A stretch of DNA of 64,000 nucleotides from Prevotella sp. (GTDB lineage: Bacteria > Bacteroidota > Bacteroidia > Bacteroidales > Bacteroidaceae): assembly GCA_017458225.1 (NCBI GenBank), contig JAFTFX010000026.1:62001-126000 (forward strand). The letters are read 5' to 3'. How positions within the stretch are numbered: the first letter of the stretch is position 1; each line of letters starts with the position of its first letter. This document shows, piece after piece, positions 7,524 to 16,221 of the stretch. Both the position numbers and the translations under genes were made by a program. The notes beneath the pieces are model-generated. The model saw only the letters and a list, made by a program, of their open reading frames with translations. It searched no databases and was not told where the DNA came from.

Positions 7524-9253
7524 CGCCCCATGATTTTAGCCATTAATGCACTCTCTTGCTGCTCCAACTCCTGCAGGTGGGCAAAGATTTCTTCGCTCTT
7601 GCGAGGTGCTACATATTTATAAAACTCACGGGTGAAAGGAATCTCGTAGCCTACCTTGCTGGCTTTCATATCCACCTTGGCATTAGGAGCGTAGGGATAG
7701 ACATTCTTTTGCATATAGGCTTCGATGTCTTCCTTGAAAGGTACATTCTCCGTGTCTTTACCTTTGTTGGGCAGTTTGATGGCAACCTTGGTGAACTTGA
7801 AGTCGTCGTTGTCCTTCACCTTGCTCTCTACCACGAGGTCGCCGTCTTTACAAACGCCATCAGTGAAAGCCATATAAGCCTTCGCTATCAGGTCAATGCA
7901 GCGGTCAGTAAACTCGTTGCGCTTGTTGCCTAACGATTTGCGGCGCTTCTCGCAGCACTTGCTGGCATCTATCAACTGCACCTTGCCAGTGCGCTCTGCT
8001 GCCTTGTCCTTGGTGACAATCCAGATGTAGGTGGCAATGCCAGTGTTGTAGAACATATCATTGGGGATTTGCACGATGGCCTCCAGCCAGTCGTTGTCCA
8101 GCAAGTAGCCTCGGATGTTGCTCTCGCCACTGCCGGCATCTCCCTTGAAGAGCGGGCTGCCGTTCTGGATAATCGCCATGCGACCGCCCGAGTGGTGCTC
8201 ACCGTCGGGCTCTTTCAGTTTGGCAATGCCGTTGAGCATAAAGAGTTGCTGGCTGTCGCCAATGGCGGGCAGACCTGGGGCAAAGCGACCAGCATCACCA
8301 CGTTTGTGCTCTTCCTCTACCTTGCTTTTCTCGTTCTTCCACTCAATGCCGAAGGGCGGATTCGAGATGATATAGTCGAAAGTGTAGCCCTCGAACTTGT
8401 CGTCTGATAGTGTGTTGCCGTGACGCATATTATCCGCATCACCACCCTTTATCAGCACGTTGGCTTTGGCAATGGCGAAGGTTTGTTCGTTCAATTCCTG
8501 TCCGAACTCCGTAATCTGTGCCTCATGGTCTATTTCCAATAGCTTTTCTGAGAGGCAATCGAGCATCTGGCTGGTTCCCATCGCCATATCGTAGACGGTA
8601 GCCGTCACGCCCTCTTTTACGAGTTCTTCACGCTGCGGAGCCACCAAGAGTTCTGCCATCAGATAGATGATGTCGCGAGCCGTAAAGTGGGCTCCCGCCT
8701 GCTCATCGTAACTCTCAGAGAACTTGCGCACCAGTTCTTCGAAGATGTATCCCATATCCACCGCACTAATCTCGTCGGCTCCCATATAGGCCTTCTTCGA
8801 GCAGAACTCCTGAATGACATTAAAGAGTATGCCGTTGTGGTCGAGTTTGGTAATTTCCTTGTCGAAGTCGAACTTCTCGATGATGTCCACCACATTCTCC
8901 GAAAAGTGGTTCAGATAACTGCGGAAGTTGTCGGCAATGTTGTCCGCATCGGAGAGCAGACCCTCGAAAGTGAAGGGCGACACATTATAGAAATCGTAGC
9001 CAGAGGCTGTAGTTAGGAATCCCTTCCTTACTGCCAGTCCTCTCTGCTCGCAAAGGTCATTGGCTTTCAACACAGCCTCCTTGGTAGGGGCCAGTGTATC
9101 GGAGAAACGCTTGATGACACACATGGGCAGAATGACATTTCCATACTCATGCGGCTTATACGTTCCCACCAGTTTATCAGCGATAGCCCAAATCAGGTTC
9201 GCTTTCTCCTGTATATTGACGGTTGTCCGTTTCTGTAAATCTTCTGTTGACAT
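7520..9253 (-). CDS. hsdM: Type I R-M methyltransferase subunit M (system 1)
   Basis: 577 residues, an N6-adenine methyltransferase of the type I family. It has an N-terminal helical domain (about 10-150), then the SAM-dependent catalytic domain with motif IV NPPF in SNPPFGIEW (about 298-305) and a C-terminal helical tail for HsdS contact. Motif I reads YDMAMGTSQML (221-231), where most HsdM proteins have DPxxGTGG; the GT is kept but the following glycines are not. It is the first gene of the operon, preceded by a well-formed promoter. It overlaps the Fic gene by 4 nt. Confidence 0.93.
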   Translation of the reverse strand: MSTEDLQKRTTVNIQEKANLIWAIADKLVGTYKPHEYGNVILPMCVIKRFSDTLAPTKEAVLKANDLCEQRGLAVRKGFLTTASGYDFYNVSPFTFEGLLSDADNIADNFRSYLNHFSENVVDIIEKFDFDKEITKLDHNGILFNVIQEFCSKKAYMGADEISAVDMGYIFEELVRKFSESYDEQAGAHFTARDIIYLMAELLVAPQREELVKEGVTATVYDMAMGTSQMLDCLSEKLLEIDHEAQITEFGQELNEQTFAIAKANVLIKGGDADNMRHGNTLSDDKFEGYTFDYIISNPPFGIEWKNEKSKVEEEHKRGDAGRFAPGLPAIGDSQQLFMLNGIAKLKEPDGEHHSGGRMAIIQNGSPLFKGDAGSGESNIRGYLLDNDWLEAIVQIPNDMFYNTGIATYIWIVTKDKAAERTGKVQLIDASKCCEKRRKSLGNKRNEFTDRCIDLIAKAYMAFTDGVCKDGDLVVESKVKDNDDFKFTKVAIKLPNKGKDTENVPFKEDIEAYMQKNVYPYAPNAKVDMKASKVGYEIPFTREFYKYVAPRKSEEIFAHLQELEQQESALMAKIMGR

Positions 9254-9291
9254 ATATTCTTGATCCTTATTGATTTACTAATTTTTGACTA

Positions 9292-9323
9292 CAAAGATAA
9301 AGAGATTTTTTTTACAATACAAA
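9292..9323 (-). promoter_or_regulatory. Promoter of R-M operon 1
   Basis: On the minus strand, TTTG (9320-9323) is followed after exactly 20 nt by TATCTTTG (9292-9299), a near-ideal Bacteroidetes -33/-7 pair, 38 nt upstream of the hsdM start codon. Confidence 0.8.
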
Positions 9324-9390
9324 CAATCCTAACGGGAATTTTCGACAAATGAACTTCCGCTAGCCTTCTTTGACGATAAAATGCGTATTG

Positions 9391-9544
9391 ATTGAGGTAC
9401 AAAAGCATATGAATCGAGGTACAATAACGTATGCTTTACGGTACGAAACCACACGTTTTGTGGCTTTTGCTTGTAAGTGAATGACCATTCGCTTACAAGC
9501 AAAAGGCCATTCAGTTGTAAGCAAATGATCTTTTGCTTACAAGC
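9391..9544. repeat. Degenerate 22-nt periodic array
   Basis: The gap between hsdM and the antiporter holds seven contiguous 22-nt units starting at 9391, 9413, 9435, 9457, 9479, 9501 and 9523. Units 1-3 share a (g)GTACAA/GTACGAA core. Units 4-7 end in GCTTACAAGC, its complement GCTTGTAAG, or a close variant, giving stem-forming pairs (CTTTTGCTTGTAAG with CTTACAAGCAAAAG; TTGTAAGCAAA with TTTGCTTACAA). There are no spacers of independent sequence, so it is not a CRISPR array. A weaker unit may lie at 9369-9390. Function unknown. Confidence 0.75.
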
Positions 9545-9604
9545 AAAAACCCATGGAGGTCTTAACTTTTCGTGTCAAAAGGCGGTCGTTTGCAAAAGTT
9601 TTCG

Positions 9605-9612
9605 TACCTTTG
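9605..9612 (+). promoter_or_regulatory. Putative -7 box for the antiporter operon
   Basis: TACCTTTG matches TAnnTTTG and ends only 9 nt before the chosen ATG at 9622, so the mRNA would be nearly leaderless. No good -33 box at the usual spacing. Confidence 0.5.
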
Positions 9613-9621
9613 CTGCCAGAA

Positions 9622-11766
9622 ATGACGCTTTTGACATCATATATCCATATTACCGACCCCACGCTGATATTTTTTGTGGTGCTCTTGATTATTCTGTTTG
9701 CTCCTATCATCATGAGCAAACTGAGGATTCCGCACATTATCGGCATGGTGCTGGCTGGCGTACTGGTGGGACAGCACGGGCTGAACATTCTGGAGCGCGA
9801 CGAGTCGTTTGAGTTGTTCGGGCGCGTGGGCCTCTTCTATATTATGTTCCTGGCCGGCCTGGAGATGGATATGGAGAGCGTGAAAAAGAACTCTCGGCAG
9901 TTTGTGATCTTCGGATTGCTGACGTGCTTGGTGCCGTTGTCGCTGACCTACGTGATGTCGATGGCGGTGCTGGGCTATAGCGGCAAGGCCTCGTTCCTGC
10001 TGGGCTGCATCATGGCTTCGAACACGCTGATAGCCTATCCGATAGTGGGGCGCTACGGACTGCAGCGCAACTCGAGCGTGATGCTGAGTGTGGGCTCGTC
10101 GATGATATCGCTGTTTCTGGCGCTGGTGATGCTGGCCGGTCTGGCGGCTACGTTCAGTGAGGACAGCGGATGGCTGTTCTGGGGTCTGTTCGTTGTGAAG
10201 CTGGCGGCGTTCATAGCCGGCAGCGTGCTGCTGATTCCGCGGCTGACGCGCTATTTTCTGCGCCGCTATAGCGACTCGGTGATGCAGTATATCTTTGTGA
10301 TGTCGGTGATGTTCCTCAGTGCGGCGCTGTCGGCTGCCATCGGTCTGGAGGGCATTTTCGGTGCGTTCTTCTCTGGTCTGATTCTGAACCGCTATATTCC
10401 GAAGGTGTCGCCGCTGATGAACCGTATTGAGTTCATAGGCAATGCCATCTTCATTCCCTATTTCCTGATTGGCGTGGGCATGCTGATCGACCTGAGCACG
10501 CTGGCTGAAGGGCCGCGCATGTGGTGGATTGTGCTGCTGATAGCTTTCTTCGGCACGTTCGGAAAGGCAGTGGCGGCCTATCTGTCGAGCCTGCTGTTCC
10601 GCCTGTCGAAGGCCGACGGCCACATGATGTTCGGACTGACTTCGGCCCATGCTGCCGGTGCCATTGCGATGGTGATGGTGGGCATGCGACTGGAGGTGGA
10701 ACCGGGCGTGATGCTGGTGGACAACCAGATGCTGAACGGCGTGATTATCATGATACTGGTGACCTGCATCGTCTCTACGCTGATGACGCAGAAGGCGGCT
10801 ATACAGATAAGCATTGGATCAGTGGTACGAAGGGACGGAGCTTCGGAGGCGCGAGGGAGCGATGGCTCTGCCGACGGCGAGAAGATTCTGGTCTGCGTGA
10901 AATATCCTGAGATAGCACCGCAGCTGGTCTATCTGGCTACGCTGATGCACGACCATAAGCAGAACGGCGAACTGGTGGCACTGAACGTGGTGTACGACGA
11001 CCAGAACAGCACCCAGGCGCGGCAAGAAGGGCTGCAACTGCTGGAGAAACTGCAACGGCAGGCAGCGGCCTCGGAGGTTAGGATGCAGACGCAGGTGCGA
11101 CTGGCTTCGAACATAGCCAACGGCATCAAGCATGCCTTCCGCGAGACGGGCTGCTCGGAGGTGGTGATGGGCATGCACGTGCATACCAACGTCACACAGA
11201 AGTTCTGGGGCGAGTTCATCCAGAGCCTCTACAACGGTCTGAACCGTCAGATCATCCTCACACGCTTCGAACAGCCCATGTCTACGTTGCGACTTATCCA
11301 GGTGGCCGTTCCCTCAAGGGCCGAGTTCGAGCCGGGCTTCCATCGCTGGCTGGAGCGACTGTGCCGCTTTGCCGAGCAACTGGACTGCCGCATCAGGTTC
11401 CACGGGCGCGACGAGTCGCTGGAGTTGATTCGGCATTTCATTGAGCATGAGCACCCCAGCGTGCGCGGCGAATATAAGTATATGGCCCACTGGAACGAGC
11501 TGCCCCAGCTGGCTTCGGGCATCGAGAAAGACCACCTGTTTGTGGTGGTCACGGCGCGTAAGGGAACCATCAGCTACAAGAACGCGCTGGACCGTCTGCC
11601 TGACGAGCTGACGAAATACTTCTCGGGCACCAACCTCATGATTGTCTTCCCCGACCAGTATGGCGACCAGAAGGAAGACACGATGAGCTTCACCGAGGCC
11701 CAGCACCATGAGGAGAACAGCGTCTACGACTTGCTGCTCAGTTGGATACATCACAGAAAAAACTAA
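9622..11766 (+). CDS. CPA2-type cation:proton antiporter with USP-like tail
   Basis: 714 residues from the ATG at 9622; an upstream in-frame ATG (9553) is less likely because the first membrane helix starts right after [18 protein letters not shown]. About 12 hydrophobic segments in the first ~395 residues form a Na+/H+ exchanger domain with the early [19 protein letters not shown] and LAGLEMDME segments typical of KefB/CPA2 proteins. A hydrophilic cytoplasmic part follows (about 410-714), whose first half ([11 protein letters not shown]..., [12 protein letters not shown]) resembles universal stress protein domains that sense nucleotides. It probably exchanges Na+ or K+ for protons across the inner membrane. 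A short low-complexity linker ([17 protein letters not shown]) joins the two parts. Confidence 0.85.
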   Translation: MTLLTSYIHITDPTLIFFVVLLIILFAPIIMSKLRIPHIIGMVLAGVLVGQHGLNILERDESFELFGRVGLFYIMFLAGLEMDMESVKKNSRQFVIFGLLTCLVPLSLTYVMSMAVLGYSGKASFLLGCIMASNTLIAYPIVGRYGLQRNSSVMLSVGSSMISLFLALVMLAGLAATFSEDSGWLFWGLFVVKLAAFIAGSVLLIPRLTRYFLRRYSDSVMQYIFVMSVMFLSAALSAAIGLEGIFGAFFSGLILNRYIPKVSPLMNRIEFIGNAIFIPYFLIGVGMLIDLSTLAEGPRMWWIVLLIAFFGTFGKAVAAYLSSLLFRLSKADGHMMFGLTSAHAAGAIAMVMVGMRLEVEPGVMLVDNQMLNGVIIMILVTCIVSTLMTQKAAIQISIGSVVRRDGASEARGSDGSADGEKILVCVKYPEIAPQLVYLATLMHDHKQNGELVALNVVYDDQNSTQARQEGLQLLEKLQRQAAASEVRMQTQVRLASNIANGIKHAFRETGCSEVVMGMHVHTNVTQKFWGEFIQSLYNGLNRQIILTRFEQPMSTLRLIQVAVPSRAEFEPGFHRWLERLCRFAEQLDCRIRFHGRDESLELIRHFIEHEHPSVRGEYKYMAHWNELPQLASGIEKDHLFVVVTARKGTISYKNALDRLPDELTKYFSGTNLMIVFPDQYGDQKEDTMSFTEAQHHEENSVYDLLLSWIHHRKN

Positions 11767-11802
11767 CGTCTAAACTCCCAAACGTCTACACTCCTAAATT
11801 CC
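11763..11802. repeat. 8-nt tandem array before lolD-like start
   Basis: Five 8-nt units (ctaacgtc, taaactcc, caaacgtc, tacactcc, taaattcc) end 8 nt before the ATG at 11811. The same TAAACTCC unit recurs before both deoxynucleoside kinase genes. Confidence 0.7.
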
Positions 11803-11810
11803 TGAAAAGA

Positions 11811-12500
11811 ATGATAGAAATAAGAAATATCACCAAGAGTTTTGGCTCGCTGCAAGTGCTGAAGGGCATCGACCTCGACATCGCGAAGGGCGAGGTGGTA
11901 AGCATCGTGGGGCCCAGCGGTGCAGGCAAGACCACCCTGCTGCAGATCATCGGCACCCTCGACCGCCCCGACACGGGTTCGGTGTGTGTCGATAGCGTCG
12001 ACACCACAACCCTCTCGCAGAAGCAGCTCAGCGACTTCCGCAACCGCCATTTGGGCTTCGTGTTCCAGTTCCATCAGTTGTTGCCTGAGTTCACTGCCAT
12101 CGAGAACATTATGATTCCGGCCTACATAGCCGGTCGTTCAAACAAAGATGCGAAGAATCGTGCCGAAGAACTGCTGCAGTTCATGGGGCTGACCGACCGC
12201 GCCCACCACAAGCCGGCTGAACTGAGTGGCGGCGAGAAGCAGCGCGTGGCTGTGGCCCGTGCACTGGTGAACAACCCGGCCGTGATTCTGGCCGACGAGC
12301 CCAGCGGCTCGCTCGACACGAAGAACAAGCAGGAACTGCACCAGCTGTTCTTCGACCTGCGCGACCAGTTCGGGCAGACCTTCGTCATCGTGACCCACGA
12401 CGAGGAGCTGGCCACACTTACCGACAGAACCATTCACATGCGGGATGGACTGCTCGTTCAGCAAAGTCCCATATTGACAGAAGAGCCTTTGATATGCTGA
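11811..12500 (+). CDS. ABC transporter ATP-binding protein, LolD/MacB type
   Basis: 229 residues from [20 protein letters not shown]. Walker [10 protein letters not shown] (34-42), the Q-loop region [17 protein letters not shown], signature LSGGEKQR, Walker [10 protein letters not shown] and the switch histidine in VTHDEELA are all present, so the ATPase looks active. The family energises FtsX/LolCE/MacB-type permeases for lipoprotein release or export. No permease is adjacent; the nearest such permeases are at 57.8-64 kb, so partnership cannot be decided from this window. It overlaps the CvfB-like gene by 7 nt. Confidence 0.88.
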   Translation: MIEIRNITKSFGSLQVLKGIDLDIAKGEVVSIVGPSGAGKTTLLQIIGTLDRPDTGSVCVDSVDTTTLSQKQLSDFRNRHLGFVFQFHQLLPEFTAIENIMIPAYIAGRSNKDAKNRAEELLQFMGLTDRAHHKPAELSGGEKQRVAVARALVNNPAVILADEPSGSLDTKNKQELHQLFFDLRDQFGQTFVIVTHDEELATLTDRTIHMRDGLLVQQSPILTEEPLIC

Positions 12501-13360
12501 AACTCGGAGATTATAACACACTGAAGATTGTGAAGCGCGTGGACTTCGGCCTCTATCTCGACGGAGGCGACGAGGGCGAAGTGCTGCTGCCTAAACGCTA
12601 TGTGACCCCACAGATGCACATCGGCGACGAACTGGAAGCGTTCATCTATTTGGATCAGGACGAACGCATCGTGGCCACTACCGAGGCACCTCTGGTGAAA
12701 GTGAATGAGTTTGCCTGTCTTGAGGTGGCTTGGACCAACCAGTATGGAGCCTTCCTGAAGTGGGGCCCCATGAAAGACCTGTTCTGTCCGTTCCGCGAAC
12801 AGAAACAGCGCATGGAGCAGGGCCGCAGCTACATCGTTTACGTGAAGGAAGACGAGGAGACTCACCGCTTGATGGCCACCGCAAAGGTGGAACGCTATCT
12901 AAGGACTCTCCCCGAACCCCTCCCCGTGAGAGAGGGGAGCCTGCTGGGGCTGCGCCATGGCGATGCCGTGGACTGTCTGATCTGGCAGAAGACCGATCTG
13001 GGCTTCAAGACCATCGTCGACAATAAATATCAGGGCCAGCTCTACGACAACCAGATCTTCCAGCCGCTCAGAACGGGCAACCGCCTGACGGCCTATGTAG
13101 ACCACGTGCGACAGGACGGCAAGATAGACCTCACCCTGCAGCCTACGGGCCGACAGCACACACTCGACTTTGCCGAAGTGCTGCTGCGCTATCTTCATGA
13201 AAACAACGGCTTCTGCGATCTGGGCGACAAGAGTCCTGCCGAACTCATTGCCGACCGCTTCAAGGTGTCGAAGAAAGCCTACAAAAAAGCCATCGGCGAC
13301 CTGTACCGCCGACGGCTCATCACTATCGCAGATGAGGGAATAGAGTTGGCTAAATCATAG
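12494..13360 (+). CDS. cvfB: S1-domain RNA-binding protein, CvfB/YitL family
   Basis: 288 residues with the CvfB layout: OB/S1-like domains (about 1-60 [20 protein letters not shown]; 65-135; 150-215 with [24 protein letters not shown]) and a C-terminal winged helix (about 235-288, [21 protein letters not shown]). It probably binds RNA in the cytoplasm. Between domains two and three the protein has an extra [13 protein letters not shown] stretch (about 137-150) encoded by a REP-like palindromic element. It starts inside the last codons of the ATPase gene, so the two are translationally coupled. Confidence 0.85.
   Translation: MLKLGDYNTLKIVKRVDFGLYLDGGDEGEVLLPKRYVTPQMHIGDELEAFIYLDQDERIVATTEAPLVKVNEFACLEVAWTNQYGAFLKWGPMKDLFCPFREQKQRMEQGRSYIVYVKEDEETHRLMATAKVERYLRTLPEPLPVREGSLLGLRHGDAVDCLIWQKTDLGFKTIVDNKYQGQLYDNQIFQPLRTGNRLTAYVDHVRQDGKIDLTLQPTGRQHTLDFAEVLLRYLHENNGFCDLGDKSPAELIADRFKVSKKAYKKAIGDLYRRRLITIADEGIELAKS
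12905..12940. repeat. REP-like palindromic element inside the cvfB coding sequence
   Basis: The sequence ACTCTCCCCGAACCCC followed by TCCCCGTGAGAGAGGGG is, in reverse complement, the same type of element as 50936-50973 (CTCCC[CT]TCTC ... GGAGAGGGG ... GGGG[AC]GAG). It is read through in frame. Confidence 0.75.
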
Positions 13361-13381
13361 CAGCGACTCTTTCTGCATCCA

Positions 13382-14998
13382 CTATTCAAGCAACGGCAGA
13401 CCGAGTTCTTTTAGGAACTCGTTATGTCGGTTGCGTGCCTTTACGATTTCCTTCTCTATCTCTACCAGTTTGTCGTGTACCTCTTGCAAATCAATAGGCT
13501 TTTCTTCCTGTGCAAGACTGACGTATCGGGTAATATTGAGGTTATAGTCATTCTCCTTTATCTCCTGCAAAGACACTTGGCGAGAATAGCGAGGTATTTC
13601 CCTGCGATACTGATAGGTGTCTACAATATCATCCACATCTTTATCGCGAAGATAGTTCTGCCGTTTCCCTTTTTCGTAATGCTCATCTGAACTTGCATTG
13701 ATGAAAAGTATTTTGTCATGTTTACGGCATTTCTTCAGAACGAGGATGCAAACTGGAATACCAGTCGAATAGAACAGATTACTCGGCAAGCCAATGACGG
13801 CATCAATATTGTCATCTTCAAGCAATTTTTTTCTAATTGCTAGTTCCTTACCTCCACGAAACAGAACTCCATGAGGCAGAATGATAGCCATTGTTCCCTC
13901 ATCACTCAAGAAATGGAAGCCATGAAGCAAGAAGGCAAAGTCTGCAGCAGACCTTGGAGCCACACCATAACGGCTAAATCGGAAGTCTTTTGCGGTCTCT
14001 TCAGATGGGTCCCAACGGAGTGAGAATGGCGGATTGGCTACCACTGCATCGAAAGTCATTTTCTTGGCAGGGTTATCTTCATTCAAGATGTCCCAATCAT
14101 TTGCAAGGGAGTCTCCATGATGTATTTCAAATTCCGTATCCTTCACCCCATGAAGCAGCATATTCATTCGAGCAAGGTTATAGGTTGTGATGTTCTTCTC
14201 CTGGCCATATATTTTGCCAATACCTTCTGCTCCCATTTGGTTACGGACATTCAGCAACAGCGAGCCAGAGCCACATGCAAAGTCAAGAACCCGATTAATC
14301 CTGCTCTTTTTGCCTGATGCAGGTTCTTGGCAATCCAATATTACGATACGTGACAGAATCGTTGAAATCATCTGTGGGGTATAAAACTCTCCGGCTTTTT
14401 GTCCAGAACCGGCAGCGAACTGACCTATTAGGTACTCGTAGGCATCACCTAATGCATCATTTTCGTTTGAATAATCTTTTAGCCCTTCTGCAATCGTCTT
14501 TATGACTTTTGTCAACAATTCGTTTCGCTCAGAATAGTTCTTTCCAAGCTTTTCAGAACTCAAATTGATTTCTGAGAACAACCCTTTAAATGAACTTTCA
14601 AAAGACTTATCTTCTATATACTTAAAGCCATCAGCCAATGTACGAAGCAGTTCATCACTTTGTACTCTTGCCAACTCAGCTATATTGTCCCATAAATATG
14701 TTGGTTCAATGACATAGTGGATTTTACGACGCATCTGTCGTTCAAACAAAAGCGCATCATTTGGATTCTTGTCATACCAAATCTGCAAGGGAACAACTCC
14801 ATCTTTGGCATCTGTCACATCTGGATAGTCGGAGCCAAGTTCCTTCTTGGCAGCAATTATATAGTTGTCTGACAGGTATTTCCAAAACAAGAAAGACAGC
14901 ATATAATCACGGAAATCATCCGCCATCATTGCTCCGCGCAGATTATTGGCGATTCCCCAAAGAGTTTTTCCCAGTTCTTGTTGTTTATTTGTAACCAT
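13382..14998 (-). CDS. hsdM: Type I R-M methyltransferase subunit M (system 2)
   Basis: 538 residues. The N-terminal HsdM domain (starting GKTLWGIANNLRGAMMADDFRDYMLSF) is followed by the adenine methyltransferase core with motif I VLDFACGSGSLLL (about 236-248) and motif IV ANPPFSLRW. The C-terminal helices end EIEKEIVKARNRHNEFLKELGL. Unlike the system 1 protein, motif I is canonical. It is only distantly similar to the other HsdM, so the two systems are not a recent duplication. It is the last gene of operon 2, starting 1 nt after hsdS. Confidence 0.94.
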   Translation of the reverse strand: MVTNKQQELGKTLWGIANNLRGAMMADDFRDYMLSFLFWKYLSDNYIIAAKKELGSDYPDVTDAKDGVVPLQIWYDKNPNDALLFERQMRRKIHYVIEPTYLWDNIAELARVQSDELLRTLADGFKYIEDKSFESSFKGLFSEINLSSEKLGKNYSERNELLTKVIKTIAEGLKDYSNENDALGDAYEYLIGQFAAGSGQKAGEFYTPQMISTILSRIVILDCQEPASGKKSRINRVLDFACGSGSLLLNVRNQMGAEGIGKIYGQEKNITTYNLARMNMLLHGVKDTEFEIHHGDSLANDWDILNEDNPAKKMTFDAVVANPPFSLRWDPSEETAKDFRFSRYGVAPRSAADFAFLLHGFHFLSDEGTMAIILPHGVLFRGGKELAIRKKLLEDDNIDAVIGLPSNLFYSTGIPVCILVLKKCRKHDKILFINASSDEHYEKGKRQNYLRDKDVDDIVDTYQYRREIPRYSRQVSLQEIKENDYNLNITRYVSLAQEEKPIDLQEVHDKLVEIEKEIVKARNRHNEFLKELGLPLLE

Positions 14999-14999
14999 G

Positions 15000-16220
15000 T
15001 CAGTTCATTTGGTCGTTAGGAAACATTTGTTGCATAAGCCCTTTTTTGTGTTGTTGCAGCATAGTCATCTTATCGGAATATGAAATAACCATGTTATCTA
15101 TGCTATTTAAAGATTCCGCTATTTTGCATTGTTCTTCAAATGAAGGAATTGGCAATTCTATTTTCTCACAGTTTTCTCTGTTTAGCTTAGGCTGGGCAGT
15201 TCCTGTATTCAGACTTTCATAATTCATTGATTCCAGAAGATGGCAAACATAGTAAATATTATTACCTGCTTTTGTTTCCAACACATGTGCATGGTTATTA
15301 ACCCAGCATTTTCCTTTTATAATAAAGGCCAATGGCGAATTCCTTAAGATGATATTTGCACCATCTTCACTTAATAGGATATATTCCCCATCAAAAATAT
15401 AATTATTGACATAATCAATAATGCCAGATGCACCATAATAAGGATATCTCCCATGTATCTTTGCTCGTTCTGAATCTTTTAACGGAATTCGCTTATTATC
15501 TAAGAAAGTACAAATATCTCCCAACTTCTTAACCTCCCATTCTTTTGTATTGTTAAATTCTGGAAATCTTAATCTCGGAACCAAAGAATTACCCCCCCCA
15601 TTTATTGAAGCAAACAATTGCTGCATCAGTCCCTTCTTGTGGCATTTCAGCTGCTCCAGTTTGTTGTTACACTCGGTAATCATGTTATCTATCGAAGATA
15701 GACACTCGGCTATGCGCTTTTGTTCTGCAAGAGGAGGAAAAGGTATTTTAATTTCAGAGAATTGCTGATAGCTAATCATCTTCCCGTCTCGAATACCTTC
15801 CAGATTTCTATTCAGGTCTTGGATGTATTTCTTAGACTTGAAATAATGACGGTAAAAATCATTGCAAATGGAATCATTTTTTCGCCTTAATACGATGTAT
15901 GCAGGGCTACACAATCCTTTGTAGTTAGAATACTCTATACCACCTTGAAATGATCTTAGACTAATGATAAAATCACCTATTTCAACTACTTTATATCCAG
16001 CAATGCTTTTGTCACTAACAATGACATTATAATCGATTAATTCTCGTGGAACAGCACCTTGGTCTTGAGTTATAGCCAAAACAGGTAAATCGGAATTGTG
16101 ATTCTTATTCACAATGGGAGCAAATAATTCGTTCCCAGGAACATAATCCCATTCTCCATCATTAACAAATTCAGGGAATCGGAGGGAGGGTATGTGCTTA
16201 TATACTTGTGGGTTGGCCAT
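15000..16220 (-). CDS. hsdS: Type I R-M specificity subunit S (system 2), with G8 tract
   Basis: 406 residues in two homologous halves. Half 1 starts LRFPEFVNDGEW and ends in the spacer helix PPLAEQKRIAECLSSIDNM...HKKGLMQQLFA; half 2 starts LRFPEFNNTKEW and ends PSFEEQCKIAESLNSIDNM...HKKGLMQQMF. Exactly between them, codons AAT GGG GGG GGT (about residue 207) form a run of eight G on the coding strand (15592-15599). Gain of one G gives an immediate stop, loss of one gives a stop after about ten codons, leaving a half-size HsdS. It starts 1 nt after the DUF1016 stop. Tract slippage is inferred, the reading consequences are read directly. Confidence 0.93.
   Translation of the reverse strand: MANPQVYKHIPSLRFPEFVNDGEWDYVPGNELFAPIVNKNHNSDLPVLAITQDQGAVPRELIDYNVIVSDKSIAGYKVVEIGDFIISLRSFQGGIEYSNYKGLCSPAYIVLRRKNDSICNDFYRHYFKSKKYIQDLNRNLEGIRDGKMISYQQFSEIKIPFPPLAEQKRIAECLSSIDNMITECNNKLEQLKCHKKGLMQQLFASINGGGNSLVPRLRFPEFNNTKEWEVKKLGDICTFLDNKRIPLKDSERAKIHGRYPYYGASGIIDYVNNYIFDGEYILLSEDGANIILRNSPLAFIIKGKCWVNNHAHVLETKAGNNIYYVCHLLESMNYESLNTGTAQPKLNRENCEKIELPIPSFEEQCKIAESLNSIDNMVISYSDKMTMLQQHKKGLMQQMFPNDQMN
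15592..15599 (-). repeat. Poly-G tract (G8) in hsdS of system 2
   Basis: Eight G on the coding strand at the junction of the two HsdS half-repeats. Length change by one in either direction truncates the protein after the first half. Confidence 0.85.
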
Positions 16221-16221
16221 G

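Noticed and set aside
9391..9544. CRISPR-like array in the hsdM/antiporter gap
   Set aside because: Units are contiguous and degenerate with no independent spacers, and no cas genes are present.
9637..10650. 337-codon minus-strand frame opposite the antiporter gene
   Set aside because: Extreme Gln/His/Arg composition produced by reading the complement of membrane-helix codons.
10818..10880. Linker [17 protein letters not shown] in the antiporter as another inserted repeat
   Set aside because: It looks repeat-like but does not match the REP-like element or any other repeat in the window.
5414..16220. Invertible hsdS shufflon
   Set aside because: Each operon has one hsdS, with no silent partial copies, inverted repeats within TRDs or recombinase gene in the window.
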